Shown one piece after another: positions 11,402 through 20,655 of a stretch of DNA of 64,000 bases (its first letter is position 1; each line of letters opens with the position of its first letter). Source of the DNA: Ditylenchus dipsaci (lineage: Eukaryota; Nematoda; Chromadorea; Rhabditida; Anguinidae). The stretch spans positions 23,808-87,807 of the forward strand of contig SADC01001234.1 in NCBI GenBank assembly GCA_004194705.1. The letters are read 5' to 3'. The notes beneath the pieces were generated by a model. That model saw nothing but the letters and a program-made list of their open reading frames with translations, made no database searches and was not told the origin of the DNA. The translations under genes and the position numbers were made by a program.

Positions 11402-11964
11402 TAACTGTTAGCACCGCATGGATACTTCGGTATTAATAATTGGATATAATTAGGTAGTACTATTTAGGTAGTACCTCTTTATTAAGGTTGCAGTACAGAA
11501 TCCCCCACGGAGAGTGCTCGGATAGAGAAAAATTTCGTATTTGTGTTCCTAGATCCCGATTTCAGGTTTCAAATATGATGTCAGAATTTTAAAATGTGAT
11601 CGTGAAACTTTTTCGAAAAAATTTGCCTTCTGGAATGTGGTCAAAATTCGTCCGAGTTACCAACTTTAGAGGTCAAAATACCCCGAGCTGCTCTCGATAT
11701 TGTAGACCCGTTTGATGCTATTAGATTCTTTTTGTGCAGATTCCGAAACTGCAATCTATTTTCTCGCGCCTCGGTAAAATCTCATGTTTTGATAAAAAAA
11801 AACCACACATCAAAATTCGTCATTTTGCTTTAAATTGGCTAAAAGTCCAAAACTTTCTTAACAATATGGTAATTTTTTACAGCCATCTTGTAGAGCTGCT
11901 CAAGCCGAGTGAAATAAGGCCAAATACGCATATGTGTAAGAAAGGCAGAGAAGTGAAAAAAAGG

Positions 11965-12040
11965 CCTGGGGCGACCCGATATCTCAATTGGTTAGAGCGC
12001 CGACTTGCAAGGAGAATATCGTGTGATCGCACTTTTTCCC
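11965..12040 (+). repeat. tRNA-like SINE-type module
   Basis: Contains an A-box-like CTCAATTGGTTAGAGCG stretch and an anticodon-arm-like CCGACTTGCAAGG, but the T-arm (GTGTGATCGCAC) lacks the usual TTCGA loop. Read as a tRNA-derived repeat head, not a working tRNA. Confidence 0.45.
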
Positions 12041-12386
12041 AAGCCTGTGCAAAAGCCGTACGCGGCCACTGGCGTACGCTTACTGGTAGCAGCGAGTGGC
12101 TCATCCAGAGGGAGGATGGTGAACAAATTTCACAACATAAAGTCCTATGATCTCTGGGGTCCACATGGGGCCTATGTAGTTATCTGCTCTGTCTAGGTCA
12201 GTCCCTTTGCCTGCGAGGTGTCCCGCAGCAGAGTCTGCAAGATCTTTCGCAGCAGAAAAGAGTTGATGGTAAGCTCAAAGAAAACTAAAGAGATGATAGC
12301 AGACTGAGGACAGTCTGAGAAAAATAGGGGGAGGTGTAAAGAGAGCAGATATGCGTGGACCCTTAGGAAAAGAAGGAAGAGGTGGC

Positions 12387-12455
12387 GGCGTAGTGTAATG
12401 GTAGCACATCAGCCCGGACAACTGAAATCTGCAGGTTCGATTTCTGCCACCACAA
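12387..12455 (+). repeat. tRNA-derived repeat, copy 1
   Basis: About 70 nt that folds as a tRNA: D-arm GTGT/GCAC, anticodon stem TCAG/CTGA, T-arm GCAGG TTCGATT with a weakened 3' side (TCTGC). The loop has C where U33 is expected, the acceptor stem has mismatches and no long variable arm is present although the apparent anticodon GGA would be serine. A near-identical copy is at 34831-34901 with shared flanks (GAGG, then TTTGCCTCT), so it is a dispersed tRNA-derived element. Confidence 0.6.
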
Positions 12456-12982
12456 TTTTGCCTCTACCTTCCTAAAACTTTTCTTATGATCATATATAAA
12501 ACAGACCACTCCTAAACAGTTTTAGAAAAGAGATCATTTTTGGTGGTCGAAAATAATCACCCCACTATGAGAGGCCACAACTCAAAATTTTCAGCAAAAA
12601 TCGGTTTTGACATATGAAAACATATTACTCGCCATTAAATTTGGAGTTGTTTGGTATATAACATGTACGGTAGAAAAAAAGTCGAAAAAATCACGGTGCC
12701 ACGAAAACCTTTAAAATTACAGATTATGTCTATTAAAAACAATGGGTTTATTTTCGACAACTGTATTTGCATGTATTGAAAACTGTATATGTTTTTTGCG
12801 TCGTAGAGAAAGAATCCAATATGAGTTTGGGCATATTCTTCGTACCCCGTTTGCTACTTCGGTTAATTTTCCAACAATCATTCAGATTCGGCTAACTGTA
12901 CCGAACCAATCCTAACAAGGACCCTAAAATCTCAGCCCTCACAATTATTGTTATCTAACCACTTTTCCAAAAGGCGAAATTG

Positions 12983-12988
12983 TTTATT
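12983..12988 (-). terminator. Poly(A) signal of RBMX2
   Basis: AATAAA on the minus strand about 64 nt downstream of the RBMX2 stop codon at 13052-13054, a typical distance. Confidence 0.65.
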
Positions 12989-13051
12989 GAATATGACTAA
13001 TGTACGCAAACAAATAATATATCGACATTTTTGGCTTCTTTTGTTGGTTTT

Positions 13052-14814
13052 CTATTTGTTGGCTCCAAGTCGTCGAGGCACGTAATGGTCTTCCTCCTTC
13101 CAGTTGTTTGGCTTCTCCCCCTTTTCTCGCTTTTCATGTTCGCGAACCAACTAAAAGAAAATTTTATTGAATTACATAGTTCATGAGGTTTACACACTCA
13201 ACCACAGTTAGGTAGCCACTTCAAAGGCTTGGTTTGTAGGTGGCCTTGAGGTGGGACAAAACCACAGGAGGAAAAAGAAAAAATACTTCTGGTTTTGTCA
13301 ATATATCCCAAAAAAATTCCTATGAAATTAGGAACTGATCTGCACTTACGGAATTTTAACATTCGGTTTACAATAGTCAATAAAAATAAGGCCGACTTTT
13401 TCTAACACAACCAACTACCATATTTCCTCTAAATGCCCCCCCCCTGACTTCAAGTGGTCTGAAAATCCTGTTTTCATTTATTGTTCGAGCGGTCTAAACA
13501 GTGCCCGCGAGGGATTTCAAAAATCTAGCAGGCACTTTTTACACAGCTCAAACAATAAATGAAAACACGAGTTTTGAACCACTTGAAGTTTGAAAAAATC
13601 GCATGCTTCTAATTGCGGCCCCGGGCGGCAATTAGAGCAAATACGGTAACTGCTAAACCACATGGGAATAAATTTTACTAGGTCCGTATAGCTATGACTG
13701 ACTGTGCTTCCCACAAAAAATAAAGTGAAAAAAGCGTACCTTGAACATCTCGATGTCACGCCAATCAGCTTTGTCAAAGTCAGGCCGAATATTGTGAGTG
13801 GGTGCTGCCGGAATCTCCTTGTGCTTGCCGAAATTGAAGTGATCGTTGGCTCCGTAGAATTTGTCATCCTGAAGAAATCCAATTTTATCACACAAAGTTA
13901 ACAAAAAAGACTCACATCCATTTTGTCCATGTCATCCAACTTTTTCTTTTTAAGGTCCCAGCGACCTTCATCGTCTGCATGCCCCCTTTCTTCATCAGGA
14001 GTGCCATCCCTCTCGCGCTTCTTGCGTTCTTTCTCCCGCTTCTTTAGCTTCTTTATCTCCTTCTTCTCCTTCTTCTGTGCTTTGTGGACCTTCTTCAGCT
14101 CTTTGCTAATATCTTCTTTAGCAAGTGGGACCATAGATTTGTACTTCTCTAGCTTTTCTTTGGTTGCATGCTTCTCTGCCTTGACTTCTGCCTTCAATTG
14201 AGCTGAAAGGAAAATAAAAAATTAATGGGAGAAGCAGAACAAAAATAGCAAAAAGACCGTGACTTACCCTCAGGAATATTGATCGGCTTCGGAGCACCTG
14301 AAAGTACAATATTTGATTGTAAGTAATTTTCAAAAAAGAATAAACATACACCCTTCTTCCCAGATCTGACGAATATCCTCCGGAACAGATTCCCTGTACT
14401 TTGGCACTTTGTAATTTTCGCAATGGTCCACTTGAATTAACCGATTTAGAAGTTTGATGCCATTGAAGTTGTCAACTGCTAGGATGGTGGAGCGCTGATC
14501 TTGATAGCATAAAAACGCGAAACCCTTTGACTTGCCGGTCTTCTGGTCACGGATCAGATTGATGTTCACGATTTCTCCATATCTAAATTTTTCAATATCA
14601 TGAATAGGGTATGATACAGGAAAATTAAAACGTACTGCGAGAATACCGACAATATGTCTCCTTCGTTGAGCTCATAAGGCAGTCCACCGATGTAAATCCA
14701 GGCCGAGTCGGCGTATTTCTGATGCCAGGTCTTGTTAGAATTCCCGGTGACTCCTAAATCTAGCTCACGCTCATTGATCTTGTTGAGATTTTGGATCTTT
14801 GTCACACGATTCAT
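13052..14814 (-). CDS. rbmx2: RNA-binding motif protein RBMX2 (Ist3/Snu17 orthologue), spliceosomal RES-type subunit
   Basis: Six exons on the minus strand: 14636-14814, 14350-14582, 14268-14297, 13916-14202, 13740-13868, 13052-13150; 957 nt, 318 residues, no interruption. In yeast the orthologue Ist3/Snu17 is part of the RES complex, which binds the activated spliceosome and aids splicing and retention of pre-mRNA in the nucleus. The RRM spans about residues 36-115: RNP2-like WIYIGGLPYEL, RNP1 KSKGFAFLCY, and the family signature DQRSTILAVDNFNGI and GRxIxVDH-like NRLIQVDHCENY. A lysine/glutamate-rich coiled region (KKEKKEIKKLKKREKERKK) follows, then a conserved C-terminal block with THNIRPDFDKADWRDIEMFK and WKEEDHYVPRRLG. 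The first exon's MNRVTKIQNLNKINERELDLG matches the family N-terminus, fixing the start. Intron 5 (13151-13739) carries an inverted repeat at 13447-13592. This intact frame contrasts with the damaged genes around it. Confidence 0.93.
13447..13592. repeat. Inverted repeat in RBMX2 intron 5
   Basis: Arms CTTCAAGTGGTCTGAAAA.. and TTTTGAACCACTTGAAG.. with ATTTATTGTTCGAGC / GCTCAAACAATAAAT inside. A run of 9 C precedes the left arm. MITE-like; no clear TSD identified. Confidence 0.6.
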
Positions 14815-14827
14815 CGCTATTTTTCAA

Positions 14828-14834
14828 CTGAAAA
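14828..14834 (-). promoter_or_regulatory. Probable trans-splice acceptor of RBMX2
   Basis: On the minus strand TTTTCAG ends 13 nt before the ATG, with no upstream exon evident. In nematodes this arrangement usually marks spliced-leader addition. Inference from position and motif only. Confidence 0.45.
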
Positions 14835-15215
14835 TCCAATAGTTAGAAAAATATTATCTTGGTGAATGAAACGGATGAATGCGTTAAAAATAAACGAAAC
14901 ATCGCAAGGAACTCCCCGCAAATTTGCAGATGAGAAATGTTGTTTCGAAACATTGGCGTTGGTACACACTTGGCCAATGAAGGGTTATGGCCAGCTACTT
15001 GCAGTGCAGCTATTGCATCAAAAAATTCTAATTTTTGCTTGATTTGCATTTTTTGGCTTGAATCCACAATTTTGCCGTTACATACTATTCTTGTCAAAGC
15101 CACGATATTCATCATTTTCCACACCCACTTAGCTTCAATTTATTAGCAAGTCGCTTGGTTTTTCAATTTGCCTAGGTGTGTATGGTTTATTTTTTTTCTG
15201 TTAGATAAAACACTA

Positions 15216-15407
15216 ATGAATGCAGCATTATCAACCAACCCTCCAGCCTCGCCCCCATCCTCTTTTGAAAATGGCCATATCTTTTCTTATCTCCGAAAAT
15301 CGCCATTCGTTGAAAAACAGGGATTATTAAAGGATCATGCTTTCCTCTTGATAAGTCAATTGTTGATATTTGAATTCCGGGGACAAAATCCTACACTATG
15401 GTTTTAG
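15216..15407 (+). other. Possible 5' exon of an unknown gene, cut by a TTAA element
   Basis: An ATG-initiated frame encodes a protein-like stretch (ALSTNPPASPPSSFENGHIF then YLRKSPFVEKQGLL) before entering the TTAA-bounded element at 15331. It starts about 400 bp from the RBMX2 start and points away from it, so a shared divergent promoter is possible. Its first 38 codons look coding; the remainder is element sequence. No family recognised. Could equally be chance. Confidence 0.25.
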
Positions 15408-15649
15408 CACGAATTGTTCTTTGAATGCAAACATTTTCTGTTTGAAATGTTCATTTTGAATTCTCGAATCAATATCGGTGTATTCCGCTGATCTGCTGCG
15501 ATTTTTACGTTTTTTCTGGCTCGAAGATTGTGTTAACTGAGATGTTGCGTGCTGATTTGTGTATCTCTGTTCCTAATTGGCATTCTTTTGTTTCAGAACA
15601 TCGACAAGTCGGTAAAAGAGTGTGACTACGCTGCTCTGAAATGCATTAG

Positions 15650-18600
15650 ATACGTTTTTTCAGCTATTTTGCCGTCTTTTTCTTTTCTTTTGTTCGTTCT
15701 TTTCAGGTTTCTTGCAAGGTGAATTCTACTGGTCGCTTGGGATCTGGTGCTGCTGTCTATTTGGATGCCGTCATTCAGTGTGTCTTTGTTCAGGTTTTCA
15801 TACGCTGTTTATCTTGACCAAGCTTTTCAGGTTTTCGAATGTCTGGGGATGTCGGACACAGCCATAGGCTTTCTGATCTGGTTGTCTCAAATGCTGAACT
15901 GACCTGTCTTTACCAATGTTTCGCGAACAGTTGCTCCTTAGTGCATTAGATAAGTTTTTTAGCCTCTTTACCGTCTATTGCTTTTCTTTTGTTCTTTATT
16001 TTCAGGTTTTGCAACTGAGGGTGTCAAGTGTTATGTCGGTTCAGCTGTATTTTTTATCCTTTTCACAGAAAACTCAGTCGCAAATTTATCGATCCAGTCT
16101 GTCATCAAGCATATACAGTCTGCATAAAATATTAGATAAGTTTCGTTTGCTTACTTGCCGGCTTTTTCTTTTTCGTTTTTTGTCTTTTCCAGGTAAAATT
16201 TCTCAAGTGTTCGGTATAGAAAAGAGGATCTAAAAATAGGGTCACAAAGTGGTGTTTTCGAGAAATTGCAAATCAGCAGCTAACTTCATGATCTGTAGCT
16301 ACCCGAACTCATCCTCACGCGACTGGTTCTTCGCCTTTTTTTAGTTAGTTATTCAATTATTTTTCCATGTCTTTGGCACAAAAAGCACAAAAGCTTCCGT
16401 ATTTCGAAATTACACCTCAGAGAATAATTAGGTAAGTTGTCTTGGCTGCTTGACTAATTTTGCTTAACGGTTTTCCGACTTTTTCACAAATTTTGACAAA
16501 GATGGGAAATACTTGTGAAATCATCACACAGGAGAGTTTTTGGCGAATTAAATAAGCCAGATGTTCGCAATGCTATTTCCGATCTGTAGTCTGAAAGTGC
16601 ATATGGGCCTGTGTTTTTCTCTTTGTCTCATGGACTTGTTAAAGTGACATATTTTGCAGGGATCATTGGTTACACGATACTCTCTATGCTTGCAAACCAT
16701 TAAGATACACATTCATTTACTAGCTTTTCAGGTCTTAGAACTGCTGAAAAGGTTGCGCGCAGTTATTAGCTTTCTTGGCTGTTGTCCGAAATGCTGGAGT
16801 GATCTATCTTTCAAACGCATTAGATAAGTTGATTCGCTTGTTCGCCGTCTTGTTCTTTGTGGTCTGTTGTCTTTTTAGGCTGTCCGTCATAAGTGCTATG
16901 CAAAAACATAAGATGCTATTGAGAAGATCCGAGAACAATGTGCAGTCATGCTGTAGACTAGACATATGTTCATTCATCATTCATCCATGTTCTTGAAAAA
17001 CCTAATACTCTAAATGTTTCAGCCTGTCTAAAAGCGAAAAAATCTCGAACACGTCGAGCAATGTTCGGAAACGAAGGTTTGATTCAACAACTCTTGATGT
17101 ATTTCAGTATTTGTACGCAATTTCGAACTAGGCGGCTTGAGCCTAAGTTAAACAGCTACATAGTAAGTATTTGGTATATAAACTCAATTTTCTCGGATAA
17201 AAAAGGTCACCGTGGTGTTTCAATTTACTCTCCACTTGTGTACTCGGTTATCAGAGAAGGCCTGATAACTCTTCACTTCACCTCTCAGAATAAGCGGAAA
17301 TTAGAACTTGCCCGATCACACTGCTCATGACTACAAGAAGCCGAAAATTCCAACAAAATAGACATGCTCATGGAAAGACTTTATTCGCCTCAGTTCAAAA
17401 ACACCTTACAATTGACAGAGATACAGGGTGATTCAAAATTACGCGCCACTAAAAAATCTGGATATGTAGCACTTTGCCTGTTTGATCTCCGTAATTATTA
17501 ATGTTATTTTACTTTTTACGAGTGTTGCACCGCATTCTAAGTGAACTTGGAAACTTCCTGAGTATGGTTATCAAAATTCGGAAGTCGACCGAGTGAGGGC
17601 CCATGTATCCAATTTTTTAGGTGGCTGTGTAATTTTGACACATCATTTACAGTTACGGACAATAAAAATTCACTAAATCCTCATTCCAGCACATGGACAT
17701 TCCAGCATCTGAGCCAGCTTGCTAACCTATAACAATAAAGATGAAACAGGTAGCGAATAACAAATAACGAAGTAGGTGACCTAATAGATTCCTGGAAGAC
17801 GTTATACTAAAGGTGTGTGATTACAGGCGTCCCTCGGCAGAGTTGTACATCGCTGCACTTTATCTGGAAAGAAAGAAGAGAATTTATAGTAAAAAAATAC
17901 GAGATGCTAGAAGAGAGACGCTTAATCAACAGACAGCAGCGCTAGACCTCACCGGATCGGCATACTTCTTTTTGCAGACTACCTGAAAAGAACGAACAAG
18001 AGAAAAGCTGTGGACGGCAAATTAACTAGAAAAACTTATCTAATAGTGCTTAAAGGAGCATGCTTTCCTGTTGATAAGTCAATTGTTGATATTTGAATTC
18101 CCGGGGACAAAATCCTACACTATGGGTTTTAGCAAGAATTGTTCTTTGAATGCAAACATTTTTTGTTTCCAATGTTCATTTTGAGTTCTCGAGCCAATTT
18201 CGGTGTGTTTTGCTGATCTGCTGCGAGTTTCTCAGATTTTCTTGCTCAATGATTGTGATTATTGAGATTTTGTGTGCTGATTCGTGAACCACTGCAACAG
18301 CTTTCACAAATTTCACACTTGTTTGTTTCAGAAGATCGAAAAGTCGCTGAATAACTTCGAAATATTCGACTTCGAGCGCATTAGGTAAGTTAGATAAGTA
18401 ATTTTGAATTGTCGAATCGCTTGTTGGTCTGATTTGCAGATCCTCTTAGACTTTTTGTTTATTGGCTACGTTTTGCTAGATTTTGTTCGCTAGATTGTGG
18501 TTTGTTATAATCATTTGACCCAATTTACATTATTTTGTTCTAGGAAATCGATAAGTCGCCGAAGAAGGTTGTAATCATTGGTGAGCTCTATTAGATCTAT

Positions 18601-19190
18601 TTAAAGGAGCATGCTTTCCTGTTGATAAGTCAATTGTTGATATTTGAATTCCCGGGGACAAAATCCTACACTATGGTTTTAGCAAGAATTGTTTTTTGAA
18701 TGCAAACATTTTTATTTCAAACGTTCATTTTTGAATTATCGTATGACTTGTCGGTCTATTTTACTGATTTTCTCAGACTTTCTTGTTTATTGCCTGTGTT
18801 TTGCTAGATTTTGTTCGCGAGATTGTGATTCACTGTGATCATTCGCCCCAATTTACATTATTTTGTTTCAGAAAATCGATAAGTCGCTGAAGATGAACGT
18901 AATCGTTGTCTTGGGCTTTATTAGATAAGTTTTTTTTAGCTAATTAGCCGTCCACAGCTTTTCTCTTGTTCGTTCCTTTTAGGTGGTCTGCAAAATGATC
19001 CGCTATTATCTGAAAATGTCGAGGTAGTATCCCGTCAGGTCAGCCACCTCTTCATCCTTTTCTGGGAAGCTCAGTCTTTTTATTTTTCAGTCTGTCTTCA
19101 GTCATTTCGAATACGCGTAGAACATTAGATAAGTTTCTTTTTATACTTGCCAGCTTTTGCTCTTTGGTTTTTTGTCTTTTCAGGGCAATC
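15650..19190 (+). repeat. Seven copies of a 55-75 nt intron-like module
   Basis: Modules start ATTAG then ATAAGTT (once GTAAGTT, once ATACGTT) and end in a pyrimidine-rich tract with TTTTCAG or TTTTTAG: about 15650-15706, 15950-16006, 16136-16193, 16830-16880, 18390-18440, 18928-18983 and 19130-19183. Internal wording (TTGCCGNCTTTTTCTTTT) is shared, so they are homologous copies. Only the 18390 copy has a canonical GT donor. Confidence 0.55.
15707..15780 (+). other. Short stretch resembling histone H2A helix 1-2 boundary
   Basis: Reads NSTGRLGSGAAVYLDAVIQ, which resembles the H2A pattern GRVGxGAxVYLAAVLE. It follows the first intron-like module, and a later piece in copy 2 (19436-19508) ends LAALVPKKK then stop, reminiscent of the H2A C-terminus. 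The frames do not join in phase with the neighbouring pieces, so this may be chance or a decayed captured exon. Confidence 0.25.
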
Positions 19191-20589
19191 TATCACAGGT
19201 GTTCGACAGGGATGAAAGCAGCGGTGCTAATAGGAGGTCACAAAGAGGTGTGTGATCGGGGAATTGCATACCAGAAGTCCAATTCGGTGTCAAGAGCTAT
19301 CTAAAACTCAAGTGGAATTTCTGCTTTTCACCTCGGTCAGTCAAGTTTTTTGCTTCTCACTTGGGGACAAACGGAGAGTGACCGAGTGTGGGCTATTCCC
19401 AACACCAATATTATGGCCAAGATGATGTGTGCCCTGGGTGTCAGGCTGCGCGGAAGGGATATTGGTCAAACTCTTGCTGCTCTGGTGCCCAAGAAAAAGT
19501 AGTGTTGCGAGAAAATCCATTGTTTCATCGTTTCGTTCATTTTGTTGGCGTATGGTTGCTAGGGCAGGGCTCGATACTGCTTTTCTATTCTCAATAAATA
19601 CTGCTGCTGGTGTGAATGTTTATCGTTCTTTGCGGTTGAATATAACTGATTCTGTGTGAGCACTATTGGTAGGTGCGGTGGATAAATCCTATCGTTCTCG
19701 CTTTTTCCCCAAAAAATTCAGCAATCGAGCAAAATATATCAGAACATGTTTCTTGGTTTTCGTCCTTCGCGTTCTTGTGGATTAAGTATCTTCTGGATAA
19801 TTTTCATGTGGATTGTCCATACGGGAATCGCACTATTAGTATACGATTTCTGCTTGCCACACAATTGCGAGCAATTAGGAGCACAGTAAACCCTTCTTCG
19901 AGTGCATGAATATTCAGCATCTGAGTCAGCTCGCGAACCTATAACAATAAAGATGAAATAAGCAGCGAATAAAAAATAAGTGTCCTGAAATAGTCTTAAA
20001 ACAGGTCACCCTAAAATTGTGTAATTAAAAGTCCATTTGTGTATACAGGCATCACACTGAAGAGATGTACATCGCAACACTGCATCTGGCAAGAAATAAA
20101 TATTATCAGTAAAAAAATGCGAGATGTTAGGTGAGAGACGCTCAATCACACCAGCCAACAGACAGCAGCAGGAGATTCAAACTAATCAGCATAACTTTTT
20201 TTTGCAGACCACCTAAAAGGAACGAACAAGAGAAAAGCTGTGGACGGCTAATTAGCTAAAAAAAACTTATCTAATAAAGCCCAAGACAACGATTACGTTC
20301 ATCTTCAGCGACTTATCGATTTTCTGAAACAAAATAATGTAAATTGGGGCGAATGATCACAGTGAATCACAATCTCGCGAACAAAATCTAGCAAAACACA
20401 GGCAATAAACAAGAAAGTCTGAGAAAATCAGTAAAATAGACCGACAAGTCATACGATAATTCAAAAATGAACGTTTGAAATAAAAATGTTTGCATTCAAA
20501 AAACAATTCTTGCTAAAACCATAGTGTAGGATTTTGTCCCGGGAATTCAAATATCAACAATTGACTTATCAACAGGAAAGCATGCTCCT
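18605..20589. repeat. Copy 2 with about 385-bp terminal inverted repeats
   Basis: Positions 18605-18990 and 20204-20589 are near-perfect reverse complements, TTAA at both outer ends. The arms themselves contain one ATCGATAAGTCGCTGAA exon-like piece and one whole intron-like module, so each is present in both orientations. Confidence 0.8.
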
Positions 20590-20619
20590 TTAATACTCTG
20601 ACATATTGTTTCGTGATCA

Positions 20620-20655
20620 CTAGGGTTAATCGTTTGGCTATCTAAACCATGAAAA
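20620..20655 (+). repeat. 36-bp direct repeat spanning the MARS start codon (copy 1)
   Basis: Identical to 21232-21267 in MARS intron 3, including the ATGAAAA at its end. The stretch between begins with the real first exon; nothing else is duplicated. Confidence 0.85.

Larger units (their letters stand above)
10687..12982. other. Intergenic, repeats and tRNA-like modules
   Basis: No protein gene recognised. A truncated fold-back word (GTCAGTTCGCTCC) is at about 10914-10952, a TA-flanked MITE at 11159-11401, and tRNA-like modules at 11965-12040 and 12387-12455. 12480-12980 shows nothing I can name. Confidence 0.55.
15331..20589. mobile_element. TTAA-bounded composite of related long-TIR elements
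   Basis: TTAA then AGGRNCATGCTTTCC starts at 15331, 18054 and 18605; the complementary end with TTAA is at 20589. Two diverged copies of one element are recognisable: copy 1 from 15331 to about 18050 (right arm truncated) and copy 2 from 18605 to 20589, with a 0.55 kb partial copy between. Shared landmarks are the left arm, ATCGAYAAGTCGSTRAA exons, the word ATTAGATAAGTT, GGTCACAAAG near 16230 and 19230, and AACCTATAACAATAAAGATG near 17725 and 19938. No transposase frame is visible. TTAA targeting is shared with piggyBac-type elements but the ends do not prove that family. It fills the gap between RBMX2 and MARS. Confidence 0.7.

Noticed and set aside
11734..12150. 138-codon frame
   Set aside because: Runs through a tRNA-like repeat; no family motif and no splice support.
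12387..12455. Functional tRNA gene
   Set aside because: C33, mismatched acceptor stem and a second copy with shared flanks indicate a tRNA-derived repeat.
13923..14201. Plus-strand serine/phenylalanine-rich frame
   Set aside because: Reverse complement of the lysine-rich RBMX2 exon 4; composition follows from that.
14937..15146. Plus-strand 69-codon frame
   Set aside because: No motif, no splice context, lies in the presumed promoter region of RBMX2.
15168..15407. Whole 79-codon frame as a gene
   Set aside because: The second half is the conserved start of the TTAA element, repeated at 18054 and 18605, so only the first part could be host coding; kept as a low-confidence partial exon.
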